A stretch of 64,000 bases of DNA, taken from the NCBI RefSeq assembly GCF_003112555.1, contig NZ_BEWB01000009.1, positions 1 to 64,000 of the forward strand, read 5' to 3'. The translations under genes and the position numbers were made by a program. This document shows, piece after piece, positions 8,186-16,491 of the stretch. The stretch is from Streptomyces coelicoflavus. Its GTDB lineage: Bacteria; Actinomycetota; Actinomycetes; Streptomycetales; Streptomycetaceae. The notes under the pieces were generated by a model. The model made no database searches. It worked only from the letters and a program-made list of their open reading frames with translations, and was not told where the DNA came from. How positions within the stretch are numbered: the stretch's first letter is position 1; each line of letters begins with the position of its first letter.

Positions 8186-9421
8186 TCAGGTGCGCAGGGC
8201 GGGGTCGGTGCGCAGGCGGGCGAAGGCGCAGAACAGGCCGAGGGTTTGCAGGGCAGCGCAGGCGGTGATGACGTGGCCCAGCGCGTCGGGCGGGGTGAGC
8301 GCGGTGAGCACGCCGGCGACGGGGAAGGGCAGCAGGAGGATGAGGATGGTGGCCGACAGGGTGCTGCCGAACGCCTCTGGGGGGATCAGGCGGGAGCGCA
8401 GGGTACGCAGGACGACCGCCAGGCCGCCATCGGCTGCCATCAGGACCGCGACCATGACCAGGTAGGACAGGTAGTCGGGGGCCAGGGCGGCAGCGAGACA
8501 GGCGAGCGAAGCGATGACGGAGCAAGCTGCTCCCACTGGCCACAAGCCCCGGCGGTCCAGCGCGAACCGACAGATGGTCACGGCCACGAGGGTCGCCGCC
8601 GCTGCGGCGGACCACACCAGGCCGACGGCTGTGGTGGGCTGCCCAAAGTGCTGGACGACGATCACGGGACCGGCGGCCTGGAGAAGACCGGTGGCCAGGT
8701 TGGACACGGTCAGCCCGGCCACCAGCCAGCCGAGCGCGGGAAGCGCGCGGATGGTGCGCCACCCGGTGGCCAGCCCTGCCCCGGGCCGCCCCTTCGGCGC
8801 GCGGGCCGGAAGGACGGGCGAGGGCGGTGTGCGCAGGGCGAGCAGCGCGGCGAGCAGCGAGAACCCGGTGACCACCGCGAGCATCGACGGCGGTCCGGCG
8901 AGCAACAGCACGCCGGCGAGCGCCGGTCCGGCCAGGGTCGCGGTCTGGTCGATGCCGAGCAGGACGGCCTGGACACGGTGAGCACGAGGCCCCGCTCGGC
9001 GGCCGGCGGCGGCACCTGCGGTCTCGGCCGCCACGTAGCTGAACTGGGTGAGCACACCGGTCGCCGCCGCGAGCACCATCACCGTCACGCTCGCCACGGC
9101 ACCGGACGGGTAGAGGTAGAGCAGCATCCCCCCGGCCACGAGGACCAGCGCCCGTCCCAGGGAGGCGAGGTGGAAGACCACCGCGGCGCCCCGCCGGTCG
9201 ACCATCGATCCGGCCCACCCGAACGCTGCCAGGCGTGGGATCCACTCCAGGGTGAAGGCGGCACCGGTCAGCGTCGCGGAGCGGGTCGTGGACAGGACGA
9301 GCAACGGGATGCCGTAGGTGGACATCGCGAACGCCACCGCGTCCGCCGTGCGCGGCAGGTAGATGCTGCTCATCAGCCCGGCAGTGTGACGTGCGTGCCG
9401 GGGTGTGACCGCTGCGCTCAC
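8186..9421 (-). CDS. MFS transporter
   Basis: A 411-residue membrane protein with around 12 hydrophobic segments, an MFS-like AGSMVDRRGAAVV motif between segments 2 and 3, and a charged central loop (PARAPKGRPGAG). It resembles macrolide-efflux-type MFS carriers (DHA3-like) in layout. GTG 9421 overlaps the stop of the upstream wHTH gene as GTGA, a coupled arrangement typical of a regulator and its exporter. It is a separate family member from the carrier at 5410-6561. Substrate unknown. Confidence 0.8.
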   Translation of the reverse strand: MSAAVTPRHARHTAGLMSSIYLPRTADAVAFAMSTYGIPLLVLSTTRSATLTGAAFTLEWIPRLAAFGWAGSMVDRRGAAVVFHLASLGRALVLVAGGMLLYLYPSGAVASVTVMVLAAATGVLTQFSYVAAETAGAAAGRRAGPRAHRVQAVLLGIDQTATLAGPALAGVLLLAGPPSMLAVVTGFSLLAALLALRTPPSPVLPARAPKGRPGAGLATGWRTIRALPALGWLVAGLTVSNLATGLLQAAGPVIVVQHFGQPTTAVGLVWSAAAAATLVAVTICRFALDRRGLWPVGAACSVIASLACLAAALAPDYLSYLVMVAVLMAADGGLAVVLRTLRSRLIPPEAFGSTLSATILILLLPFPVAGVLTALTPPDALGHVITACAALQTLGLFCAFARLRTDPALRT

Positions 9422-9933
9422 GCGGCCCGCACCGGCTCGGCCCCGACCACCTGGGGGTTACCGGCCAGCCACTGGATCAGGAGCGTGCGGGCACGGACCA
9501 GCTCCGCCTCACCCTCCATACCGATGGGGTGCACGTCGGGCAGGGGTCCGGGGCGGTCGGCGTTCTCGGGGGTGAGCGATGGTGCCAGCAGACCGAGGGC
9601 ATGACGGACACGGCTGCTGAACTCGCAGACGGCGGCGGGGACCGAGTGGCGCCGCGCCCACCGGGCTAGCGCGTCGTACAGGTCGGCCAGCTCCGTGCCG
9701 GAGTCCGTGAGTTCCAGACCGGCACCGGGCGCGACCCGGACGAGGCCGTGGGCGCGGGCCGTGTCGTATGCACTGCGCAGTTGGTGCGCGGAAAGGTCGG
9801 GCAGGGTACCGGCGAGCCGTCGCGGCGGTATGGCGCCGTTGTCGTCGATCTCGGTGACCAGGCGGATCAGGGAGGGCGAGGCCAGCAGGTCGACTGCGTG
9901 ACGTGCTTCGGCAGGGGTGAAGGAGGTGCTCAT
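9418..9933 (-). CDS. Winged-helix regulator-like protein
   Basis: A 171-residue protein. The first 100 residues look like a winged helix: ALVTEI-type helix, PPRRLAGTLPDLSAHQLRSA as the likely recognition helix, then HGLVRVAPGAGLELTDSG as the wing. This resembles the second half of the double-HxlR protein just upstream. ATG 9933 overlaps that gene as ATGA and has GGGAGG about ten bases upstream. The C-terminal part is helical and of unknown role. It probably regulates, or acts with, the downstream exporter. Confidence 0.6.
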   Translation of the reverse strand: MSTSFTPAEARHAVDLLASPSLIRLVTEIDDNGAIPPRRLAGTLPDLSAHQLRSAYDTARAHGLVRVAPGAGLELTDSGTELADLYDALARWARRHSVPAAVCEFSSRVRHALGLLAPSLTPENADRPGPLPDVHPIGMEGEAELVRARTLLIQWLAGNPQVVGAEPVRAA

Positions 9934-10772
9934 CGGCGCGGGCCTCCCGCCGGGAGGGCTGCCGTCGAGCGGACGGCGACGGCGTGCGAGAAGAGGTCGC
10001 GGTGGTGCCACGCCGGGGACGACCCAACCGCCCGAGCGGGTGGCAGCGCCGCGGGCGCCGGCCGTGACTGGCTGCTGACCCACGGCCTCGGCTTGCTCTT
10101 GGCCTGCGACTGCCCCCAGACGGGGTGGTGGGCCGCCTGGTCGAGGGGCTGTCCGGCGGACCAGGCGGACAGCGCGCCGAGCACGGGAGCCAGGGCGGCG
10201 CCGGCGGCGGACAGCCGGTAGGGCCGGCCGTTGCCCTCGGTGTCGGCCAGACCGTCGGCAACGAGCTGGCGCAGCGGCGGATAGATGTTGGTCCAGTCGC
10301 TGCTGGGCATCACGATCCGGGCCAGCACCCGGCCGCTGACCTCCTCACGCGACTTGAGCACCCACAGGATCGCGGCGGCGTGGCGCCGGGTGAGCAGGGT
10401 GAGGCTGTCCTCGATCTGCTCGATCGCGGGCAGCGGACGGTCGGCCTTCTCCAGGTGCTCCTCGGCCCAGGTGACGATCATCGGCAGGACCGGCAGCAGG
10501 GCAGTGGCTCGCTCGGTGTGGCCGTAGGTCACGTGGCGTGCGGTGTGTTCGGTGCGTTCGACGAGGCCGGCGTCGCACAGCGACTTGAGCTTGGGGTGGA
10601 GCTGGCCGTTCTGCAGCCAGGACACCTTGGCTGCCAGCTCGCTGTAGCGCAGCGGCGGTCCGGAGAGGGCCAGCAGGATCCTCACGTTCCAGCGCGGGGT
10701 GATCATGGCGAGGGCCTCGGTGACCCGGGCGATGTCAGCCTCGGTCTCCGGGGGCAGAGCGGTGATGGCCAA
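9930..10772 (-). CDS. Tandem HxlR-type winged-helix regulator
   Basis: A 280-residue protein with two HxlR-like winged-helix units: residues ~15-105 (RWNVRILLALSGPPLRYSEL ... LVERTEHTARHVTYGHTERA) and ~125-210 (RRHAAAILWVLKSREEVSGR ... LADTEGNGRPYRLSAAG). A Pro/Ala-rich tail follows. Known HxlR proteins are one unit and dimerise, so a two-unit chain may act as an internal pseudo-dimer. TTG 10772 is preceded by AGGAG. It heads the exporter/ligase run and is a plausible controller of it. Confidence 0.75.
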   Translation of the reverse strand: MAITALPPETEADIARVTEALAMITPRWNVRILLALSGPPLRYSELAAKVSWLQNGQLHPKLKSLCDAGLVERTEHTARHVTYGHTERATALLPVLPMIVTWAEEHLEKADRPLPAIEQIEDSLTLLTRRHAAAILWVLKSREEVSGRVLARIVMPSSDWTNIYPPLRQLVADGLADTEGNGRPYRLSAAGAALAPVLGALSAWSAGQPLDQAAHHPVWGQSQAKSKPRPWVSSQSRPAPAALPPARAVGSSPAWHHRDLFSHAVAVRSTAALPAGGPRR

Positions 10773-10815
10773 GGGAGAAACTCCTGGGTGAATGAAGAAG
10801 GGGGTCGCCCGCGGG

Positions 10816-11223
10816 TCAGCGGCTGCGCGCCGGACTCGGGGGCACACGAGGCGGCGCCGGAGCAGGCGGCGAGGAAGTCGGCGGCGTCGGGGCTGAAACG
10901 CGGGCCAGGCTCTGCAGGACGGCGGTAACCGAAGTGGCCTGGGCCTCGCGGACGGCGACGGCCTCGGCGAGCCGACGGACGCCGTCGAGGAGGTGGGAGA
11001 CCTCCTGCGGGCCGATCTGCCGCTCAGGGTCAAGGGCCCGGGTGACGTGGTCGCGGTGGAAGTCGATGCTGCGCTCGGCCAGGGCGAGGGCGTCGTGCAT
11101 GCCAAGCACGGCCGAGAGCATGCCGGGGGGCTGCTCCTGTGCGTGAGCTTCGAGGTCGGCGAGCGATGCGCCGTACAGGCCCTCGATCCGTCCGGCTATG
11201 TCGGTGGACGTCAGGTCGGGCAA
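10816..11223 (-). CDS. Hypothetical helical protein
   Basis: A 135-residue protein rich in Ala, Leu and Glu, mostly helical (ADLEAHAQEQPPGML, then HLLDGVRRLAEAVAVREAQA), with a Pro/Ser-rich tail. The TTG at 11223 is the first start after the upstream stop at 11234-11236 but lacks a clear ribosome site; a GTG further upstream is possible. It belongs to a run of three small unknown genes (10816-12156) that read as one operon. No family recognised. Confidence 0.5.
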   Translation of the reverse strand: MPDLTSTDIAGRIEGLYGASLADLEAHAQEQPPGMLSAVLGMHDALALAERSIDFHRDHVTRALDPERQIGPQEVSHLLDGVRRLAEAVAVREAQATSVTAVLQSLARVSAPTPPTSSPPAPAPPRVPPSPARSR

Positions 11224-11233
11224 ACGGGAACTT

Positions 11234-11677
11234 TTACGGTCGGCGGGCCCGGGCCGCCCCGGCACGCTGAGGTGCCGGGGCGGCAGACGGGCGCAGGGTG
11301 GCGGTGGCCCTGAGCTGAGCCGTACGGACAGGCTGGGCATGCCGGTCAGGCGGGGGCATGGTGCGCAGCAGCTCGCCGAGGGCGGCGCGGTAGCCGTCGC
11401 GGGCCTCCAGTGCCGCTTCCAGCCACTGCGCGTCGAAGCGCAGCGTGTCCGCCGACAGTTCGCCCATGTCACGGTCGGGATCCATGTCGGCGTGAACGCG
11501 GTCGCGGACGCGAGCGACCTGCTCCTCGGTGAGCGCCAGAAACGAGCGCAGCTCCAGAGCGCGGGCGAGCGCGGGTGGAGCATCGGGGCCGGACACCGCC
11601 TCGTACAGGTCGGGTAGCGGGCTCCCGAAGACCTTCTGCAAGTCGGTGTCCATGGTGCTGGCCTTGTCCCGGCTCAT
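11234..11677 (-). CDS. Hypothetical helical protein
   Basis: A 147-residue protein. The core (LQKVFGSPLPDLYEAVSGPD, then LTEEQVARVRDRVHADMDPD) looks like a conserved helical domain and the C-terminus is Ala/Arg-rich. ATG 11677 overlaps the upstream gene as ATGA. A strong hairpin (11253-11284) lies within its last codons. Unknown family. Confidence 0.55.
   Translation of the reverse strand: MSRDKASTMDTDLQKVFGSPLPDLYEAVSGPDAPPALARALELRSFLALTEEQVARVRDRVHADMDPDRDMGELSADTLRFDAQWLEAALEARDGYRAALGELLRTMPPPDRHAQPVRTAQLRATATLRPSAAPAPQRAGAARARRP
11253..11284. terminator. Strong hairpin at the end of a small gene
   Basis: Thirteen-base perfect stem (GCCGCCCCGGCAC with its complement) and six-base loop. 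On the leftward transcript it falls just before the stop codon of 11234-11677, ahead of the next start at 11223, so it could weaken read-through into the following gene. Confidence 0.4.
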
Positions 11678-12156
11678 CGGGCGGACCGTGCCGGCCGCCA
11701 CGCCGACGCCGGCGCGGGTGTCCCTGGCGGCCGGTGGGGGGCGCTGGTCTGCACCGCCGGGCCGCTCCGGGGCCGGAGGCGGGCCAGGCGCCCTTCGGCG
11801 AGGTCCTTCTTTCCCGGGGCGTCCGGGTCGAGGAGCCACCGCACGACCATGGCCCGGCCGTCGCGGGTGGTGACCGCGGCGCTCACCCGGTCGTCGAGGC
11901 CCGTCGTCGGGTCGTCGACCTCGCTGGGCTGGGTCTCAAGAGCTGCGAGGAGGTCGTCCTCCGCGCGCTCCAGCACGGACTGGGCCTCGACGAGGAGGCC
12001 GTGCCACTTGACGACGTCGGTGGCGTCGGGGTTCGCGGTCGGAGCGGCGGCGACCGCGGCCTTCAGCTGGTCCATGCCCATGTCGAAGCGGGCCTCGATC
12101 CGTTCGGTGAGCACGCCCACGACATCCGCAGACTCATCGGATATGCCGTCAGTCAA
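11674..12156 (-). CDS. Hypothetical helical protein
   Basis: A 160-residue acidic, helical protein (VLTERIEARFDMGMDQLKAA, VLERAEDDLLAALE) with a basic Pro-rich tail. TTG 12156 follows the ribosome site GGAGAACCCC, the same leader wording seen before 7802 and 8154. It is co-oriented with, and overlaps, the next small gene. No known family is recognised. Confidence 0.55.
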   Translation of the reverse strand: MTDGISDESADVVGVLTERIEARFDMGMDQLKAAVAAAPTANPDATDVVKWHGLLVEAQSVLERAEDDLLAALETQPSEVDDPTTGLDDRVSAAVTTRDGRAMVVRWLLDPDAPGKKDLAEGRLARLRPRSGPAVQTSAPHRPPGTPAPASAWRPARSAR

Positions 12157-12254
12157 AAAGGGGTTCTCCTACTCTGGAAAGGCCGGTGCCTGGGGAATGT
12201 GAGGGGCGGCTGTACTCGGCGCCCCGCCGCTTAGCGGGGCGTGCCGGATTCCGG

Positions 12255-12600
12255 TCAGTCCAGGCACATGCGGACGTCGCGGTAGACGTACGTGCCGGAG
12301 ACCCAGCCCTTGACGCCGGTCGTCTTGTCCGTGATGTAGAGCCAGGTGCCGCTCTTCTTGGCCACGCTGAACTTGTGGGCTCTTGTAGAGCACGCCGAGC
12401 GCGGTGGACTTCGAGCTGGCCTTGGACCGGATGGTCACGGCCTTGGCGTGCACCGCGTACGGGAGCGGCGGCAGGTTGTGGCAGCTCACGCCGGGGATGG
12501 CGGTGGGTACGGTCGCGGCGCTGGCGGGGGTTGTGGACAGCGCCGGCAGTGTGAGCGCGCCAAGCATCGCCGCGGGTATGGCAATTCGGGTGGAGCGCAT
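12255..12600 (-). pseudogene. Secreted SH3-domain protein, frameshifted
   Basis: ATG 12600 (CGGAGG upstream) opens a 28-residue signal peptide ending ASA. Next comes a bacterial SH3 domain beginning VHAKAVTIRSKAS and reaching ALGVLYKS. There the frame breaks. Removing one extra C near 12377 restores HKFSVAKKSGTWLYITDKTT and KGWVSGTYVYRD, ending at 12255 (114 residues). Such small secreted SH3 proteins probably bind peptidoglycan. With the insertion the SH3 fold would be lost. It is preceded by the shared upstream element at 12676-12732. Confidence 0.75.
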
Positions 12601-12675
12601 GCGGAAGAGACCTCCGTGAAGGCACAGGGAATGCGGGGAAGGGGCCGCGGGGGTTGTTCCGGCGGCTGTATAAGA

Positions 12676-12732
12676 GTCCGGAGAATCGCCGGTTTGGCTA
12701 ACCGGCGATCGTCGGCTATGTTGCCCCGACCG
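12676..12732. promoter_or_regulatory. Shared palindromic element, copy A
   Basis: About 57 bases nearly identical to 38582-38637 in inverted orientation. It holds the perfect hairpin GCCGGTT-TGGCT-AACCGGC and the tail GGCTATGTTGCCCCG. It lies 76 bases upstream of the SH3 gene. Read rightward it also contains TTGGCT, 17 bases, TATGTT, but no gene follows in that direction. Confidence 0.6.
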
Positions 12733-12747
12733 TGTGGGGCTGAGCGC

Positions 12748-13488
12748 TCAGCGCGAGCGGCCGGAGGGGCGCGGGGCGGGGGTCTTGGCGACAGGGGCCG
12801 GCTGGCCGGTGGTGGCTGCTGGGCGGGCCGGCGGTAGAAGGCCGGCCTCGCCGGTGAGGCGGTCGTCGCACCACTGCATGGCCTCCCCTGCCGTGTCGAA
12901 GCCGCCCTCGCGCAGGGTGTGCGTCCACGTCCCCGTGTCGACCTCCTCGACCACCACGCGGAACGGGCTGGGGGCTTGCTCGTCTCGGGCACGCAGAACC
13001 ACGACGATGACCATGTCGTCGGGGTCGTCGCTGGTGTAGGAGTAGCCCGTGGCATAGCGGTCGCCGTCTTCGGCGAGGCGTCGCTCCAGTGCTCGCGTGG
13101 CCTCGTCCGCCGGTGGTGGGCCCAGGTCGGGGTCGAGACTGATGGCGTCGGGTGGGCAGCCGCGGTGGATGAGCCAGGACTGCGCCATCGCGGGCAGCGG
13201 CAACGCCGCCTGCTCGAAGCTGAACGTCTGCTTCTCGTAGTCTCGTTGCAGGTGAACGGCCAAGACTTGAGGCATGCCGGGGCCCCAAGTGGCGGCGCGG
13301 TCGAACAGCACGTAGTAGCTGTTCGGGCCGTCGTGGTGTTGGGCGAGGGGGACGAGCATGTCCTCGTGGATAACGACCTTGCGGTAGAAGTCGAGGTATC
13401 GCTCCTCGTCGGCATCGAGGTCGTCCAGCGCGAAGTCGACGTGGGGGATGGACTTCCGGGCCGGCGCCGGTTCGGTGGGGGGCAACAA
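12748..13488 (-). CDS. Hypothetical protein
   Basis: A 246-residue protein with a well-ordered middle: acidic DDLDADEERYLDFYRKVVIHEDML, then SYYVLFDRAATWGPGMPQVLAVHL and YSYTSDDPDDMVIVVVL, ending in a Pro-rich basic tail. TTG 13488 was chosen because AAAGGC lies just upstream and it follows the previous gene stop by 25 bases. No known domain recognised. It is the third gene from the divergent-promoter end of the leftward block after the RelE-like gene. Confidence 0.6.
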   Translation of the reverse strand: MLPPTEPAPARKSIPHVDFALDDLDADEERYLDFYRKVVIHEDMLVPLAQHHDGPNSYYVLFDRAATWGPGMPQVLAVHLQRDYEKQTFSFEQAALPLPAMAQSWLIHRGCPPDAISLDPDLGPPPADEATRALERRLAEDGDRYATGYSYTSDDPDDMVIVVVLRARDEQAPSPFRVVVEEVDTGTWTHTLREGGFDTAGEAMQWCDDRLTGEAGLLPPARPAATTGQPAPVAKTPAPRPSGRSR

Positions 13489-13513
13489 GAGCCTTTCGGT
13501 GGATCGGTGGAGG

Positions 13514-14209
13514 TCAGCGCCGCTTCGCGGGGGTGGACGGCGAGGCGCCGGGGCGTGCCGGGCTCTTCGGCGCATGCGTGGTGGGGGTCTGGCGGGCATC
13601 GAGCAAGGCGGCTCGTCCGGCGTCTGTGAGGGAGACGGGCTGCCCGGCGTGCACAGGGTGGCTGGTGTCCCGGACGATTAGGCCGGCGTGTTCCAGTTGC
13701 TGCATCTGGGGATAGGGGATGCGGGTGCCGGAGGAGGCGGTCACGGACAGTCGGCCTGTCAGCAGGTGTTCGTGGAGCTTGGCACCGCCAGCGATGGCGA
13801 GCAGTGCCGCCTGGTCGTCGTTCGAGAGCCGTCCTACGTCGGGCGTCGATGCTGCGGCGGCGGCCTCGATGGGCTCCAGGGCGGCAAGCACCTTTTGGGC
13901 GGCGGCGTCGCGCGCGTCGGCGGCTTCCTCCAGCTGGTCCGCGGTGCGGTCGATGCGTACGAAGAGGGCGCCGTCGACAGGGAACTCACCGCTCGTGAGG
14001 CGGTTGAGCAGCTTGAGGTAGAAGGTGACGCCGATCTGCGCGTTGGCCAGAGTACGGTGCCGGTCGACCAGCTGGGCGTGCGGTTCGTCGAGGACGCCGC
14101 GGTCACGGTAGGCCCACAGGGTGTCGATGTCGTGGCCGGTGACCGCTTCGATGCGGTGGTCAAGCTGCGTGACCGCACGCCGGGCGGACGGCGCGGGTTG
14201 AGGGGGCAA
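13514..14209 (-). CDS. Hypothetical protein with C-terminal winged-helix-like region
   Basis: A 231-residue protein. The N-terminal two thirds are helical (HDIDTLWAYRDRGVLDE, ADQLEEAADARDAAAQKVLAAL). The C-terminal third (LLAIAGGAKLHEHLLTGRL, YPQMQQLEHAGLIVRDTSH, VSLTDAGRAALLDA) has the helix-helix-wing pattern of DNA-binding proteins. TTG 14209 has GGAG eight bases upstream. A paralogous helical-plus-wing arrangement occurs at 49447-50205. Probably a regulator; inference only. Confidence 0.55.
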   Translation of the reverse strand: MPPQPAPSARRAVTQLDHRIEAVTGHDIDTLWAYRDRGVLDEPHAQLVDRHRTLANAQIGVTFYLKLLNRLTSGEFPVDGALFVRIDRTADQLEEAADARDAAAQKVLAALEPIEAAAAASTPDVGRLSNDDQAALLAIAGGAKLHEHLLTGRLSVTASSGTRIPYPQMQQLEHAGLIVRDTSHPVHAGQPVSLTDAGRAALLDARQTPTTHAPKSPARPGASPSTPAKRR

Positions 14210-14226
14210 AGGTGACGCTCCGTCGT

Positions 14227-14712
14227 TCAGCGGGTGGGATGGTGCCCGGAATTGAGTGCGGGACGGGGTAGACCCGGCAGTCCGGTAGGCGGCGGACCCG
14301 GCCGGGGCACGGGAGCACGGGTGGTCAGCTGCGGGGAACACGAGCGGGCCGCGTGCGTCCGAGCGCTCAGCGGCCGGCGGGTCATCCCCAAGCGGCGGCC
14401 TACCTCGTCGTAGACGTCGTTGCCCGCACGCGGCCGGATCGCGACAACGTGGATCTCCTTGGAATGGGTGGATTCCGCAGGCGCCGGTCGGACGGCGTAG
14501 ACGACGCGCCAGTCCTTGCGGCGGTCCACATACAGCTTTCGAAATCCCTCCAGGTCGCCGTCGAGACGCTGTCCGAAGCGCTGCGCGTTCACCACTTCCT
14601 GCAGGTAGGCGAGGGTGAGGTCGCGGATATCGCTGGGGGCCTGAAGGAGATCGGTCAGCGCGCGAGGGTCGAAGCTCAGCCCGAAGGCGGGCTCTCCCGC
14701 TCCTGCGGTCAT
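14227..14712 (-). CDS. RelE/ParE-superfamily toxin-like protein
   Basis: The first 110 residues match the RelE/ParE fold: FDPRALTDLLQ, IRDLTLAYLQEVVNAQRFGQRLDGDLEGF, KDWRVVYAV and EIHVVAIRPRAG-VYDEVGRRL. A Pro/Arg tail of about 40 residues is extra. RelE proteins cleave ribosome-bound mRNA and ParE proteins poison gyrase; the type cannot be decided here. ATG 14712 overlaps the DUF4913 gene as ATGA. No typical small antitoxin is adjacent, so either the DUF4913 protein takes that place or the gene has another role. Confidence 0.65.
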   Translation of the reverse strand: MTAGAGEPAFGLSFDPRALTDLLQAPSDIRDLTLAYLQEVVNAQRFGQRLDGDLEGFRKLYVDRRKDWRVVYAVRPAPAESTHSKEIHVVAIRPRAGNDVYDEVGRRLGMTRRPLSARTHAARSCSPQLTTRAPVPRPGPPPTGLPGLPRPALNSGHHPTR

Positions 14713-15350
14713 GACGTCGGCTCGTCCGGCTCGGCGGCTTCCACCGTGGCCGCCGTCTCCGTGCGCAGGGACGGCGGCGGGCCGGGCAGAAGACGATGCG
14801 CGGGCCGGTCGGGAGAGGTCAGGCAGGCCGACAGCGGTCCGCCCGGCGCGCGGATCGCGGCGACGGCGTGGGCGAGGAAGTCCCGGTGCCACACGAACAG
14901 GCCGGAAAGACCGGCTTCGGGGTCCTTGTGCTGCTGGTAGGCGAGCCACAGGGCATGGAGCCAGGCCACCACGTCGTCGTGTTCCTGCCACTGCAGACAC
15001 CAGGGCGCCGCGGTGGTGACCTCGGCTCCGTAGACCGGGAGGAAGAAGTCGTCGACCCAGTCCGAGAGGGCGTCGAGTTCGTCTTCCCGTTCCTCCCCGG
15101 CGAGTTCCAGGATCGGGCGGGGCTCGGGCGGAGCGGGCGCCGGCGGTCCGCCGAGGCCCGGCATGCCGAACGCGGCGAAGGGTGAGCCACTCGGTGCCGG
15201 CGCGGACGCGAGGTGGTCAAGCTGCTGAGCCTGTTGCGCCGACTGCTCCATGAGCTGCCGCACGCTCGCCTCGATTCCCTCCAACTGCGGATCCGGAATA
15301 CGAACCGGCTCCAACTCTCCAGCGTCAGACGGCTTAGCGGATTCGGGCAT
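14709..15350 (-). CDS. DUF4913 domain protein
   Basis: A 213-residue protein. After a Gln-rich N-terminal helix and a Pro-rich linker comes the DUF4913 pattern: LSDWVDDFFLPVYGAEV, APWCLQWQEHDDVVAWLHALWLAYQ, LSGLFVWHRDFLAHAVAAI. Such proteins are common on Streptomyces plasmids and integrative elements next to transfer genes; function unknown. ATG 15350 starts it. It is coupled to the RelE-like gene by an ATGA overlap. 150 bases without a gene separate it from the methyltransferase. Confidence 0.75.
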   Translation of the reverse strand: MPESAKPSDAGELEPVRIPDPQLEGIEASVRQLMEQSAQQAQQLDHLASAPAPSGSPFAAFGMPGLGGPPAPAPPEPRPILELAGEEREDELDALSDWVDDFFLPVYGAEVTTAAPWCLQWQEHDDVVAWLHALWLAYQQHKDPEAGLSGLFVWHRDFLAHAVAAIRAPGGPLSACLTSPDRPAHRLLPGPPPSLRTETAATVEAAEPDEPTS

Positions 15351-15500
15351 TGAAAGTTCGGCCTCCTACGAGACACGGGATTGAGACAGGCGAAAGCGTC
15401 CTTGCACCGACCGGACAGTGAAAGCGCGCGTCCGCTCCGGGGTGCTGTGCCGACGGCTATGCAAGGAGCCGGTTGCGCTCACGGCGGGAGAAGACGCGGC

Positions 15501-16256
15501 TCAGGTTGCGAGAACCACGTCGTCCTTGGTGAGGGTTGCGCGGATCGTCCCGGTGAGCCGGTCGGCCGCGATCGACGCGTAGTGCTCGGTCTTCTCCACG
15601 CCGATGAAGTCCCGGCCTTCCAGCAGGGCGGCGACGCCCGTGGAGCCGGAGCCGGCGCAGAAGTCGAGGACCGTGCCGCCTTCGGGGCTGATCTTGACCA
15701 GCTCGCGCATCACCTCGACCGGCTTCTGCGTGATGTGCTGGCGCTTGGACCCCGAGGGCTGCGAAGCCGAGTACATACCGGGCAGGTAGACGGGGTTGCG
15801 GGAGCCGTCGATCGGCCCCTTGGATGCCCAGACGATGAATTCGCAGTTCTGGGTGAACCGGCCCTTCTGTGGCCTGGCCTGCGGCTTGTGCCAGGCCAGC
15901 ACACCCCGCCACAGCCACCCGGCCGCCTGAATCGCGTCCGTGGTCGTGGGGAGCTGGCGCCAGTCGGTGAACAGCAGCGCGGTCCCGCCGGTCTTCGTCA
16001 GCCGGTGCGCCTCGGTCATGATCTGCGTCAGCCAGAAGCCGTAGGAGCGCTGGTCCATGTTCTCGCCGGTGAAGTCGGCGAGGTCGTTCTTGGCGTCGGC
16101 GGAGGTGTACTTCTGCTTCGCGGAGCGGGTGGTGCGCTCCTTCGCGGTCCGGCCTCCGCTGTTGTACGGCGGGTCGGTGATGACGGTGTCGACGCAGCCG
16201 TCCGGGAGACCGGAGAGGACGGCCAGAGCGTCGCCCTGGTGCAGGGAAAAAGGCAA
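15501..16256 (-). CDS. N4/N6-type site-specific DNA methyltransferase
   Basis: A 251-residue amino-methyltransferase of the beta class order: catalytic TDPPYNSGG at about residue 25 comes first, then FTDWRQLP, HKPQARP and QKPVEVM, and the AdoMet-binding DFCAGSGSTGVAA at about 190. It would methylate adenine N6 or cytosine N4 in a short site, probably to protect the element from host restriction or to regulate it. No restriction gene is adjacent, so it is an orphan. TTG 16256 gives the N-terminus LPFSLHQGDALAV expected for the family; the frame is open further up to ATG 16349. It is first from the leftward promoter at 16386-16414. Confidence 0.85.
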   Translation of the reverse strand: MPFSLHQGDALAVLSGLPDGCVDTVITDPPYNSGGRTAKERTTRSAKQKYTSADAKNDLADFTGENMDQRSYGFWLTQIMTEAHRLTKTGGTALLFTDWRQLPTTTDAIQAAGWLWRGVLAWHKPQARPQKGRFTQNCEFIVWASKGPIDGSRNPVYLPGMYSASQPSGSKRQHITQKPVEVMRELVKISPEGGTVLDFCAGSGSTGVAALLEGRDFIGVEKTEHYASIAADRLTGTIRATLTKDDVVLAT

Positions 16257-16385
16257 AGAGGAACCCCTATTCGGGTGCGGGAACGCGGAGGGAAACCCCG
16301 CCTCGCGCAGGAGTCCTTGCGGGCCGAACATGGGCGTGCAGAAGCCCATGGCGACAGGCGAAGGAAGGCGAGGGGGAGTCCAAAA

Positions 16386-16414
16386 ACTGTAGAGGCGAAT
16401 CCGCCGACGACCAA
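16386..16414 (-). promoter_or_regulatory. Leftward promoter
   Basis: On the minus strand TTGGTC (16414-16409), a 17-base spacer and TACAGT (16391-16386), close to the sigma-70-type consensus. It faces the methyltransferase gene, whose start is 130 bases downstream. Confidence 0.55.
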
Positions 16415-16462
16415 GAAGTGCCGTGCTGAGGTGCCGGTTTCCGGCACCTCCCGCCGAGCTTT

Positions 16463-16491
16463 TTGGTCAACCGCCGATTCGCGCCTACTGT
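16463..16491 (+). promoter_or_regulatory. Rightward promoter of the transfer genes
   Basis: TTGGTC (16463-16468), 17-base spacer, TACTGT (16486-16491), a mirror of the leftward promoter. It leads into the leader ORF at 16714 and the transfer operon, leaving a 5' untranslated region of about 215 bases. Confidence 0.55.

Noticed and set aside
7895..9604. 569-codon plus-strand frame
   Set aside because: Gln/Gly/Arg-rich antisense of the MFS and small-gene region; no domain and no ribosome site.
12694..12722. Rightward promoter (TTGGCT-17-TATGTT) in copy A of the shared element
   Set aside because: Well spaced, but no gene follows in that direction for over 3 kb; it is reported as part of the regulatory element only.
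14227..15350. Classical toxin-antitoxin pair
   Set aside because: The upstream coupled gene is a 213-residue DUF4913 protein, not a typical small antitoxin, so only the RelE/ParE-like toxin fold is claimed.
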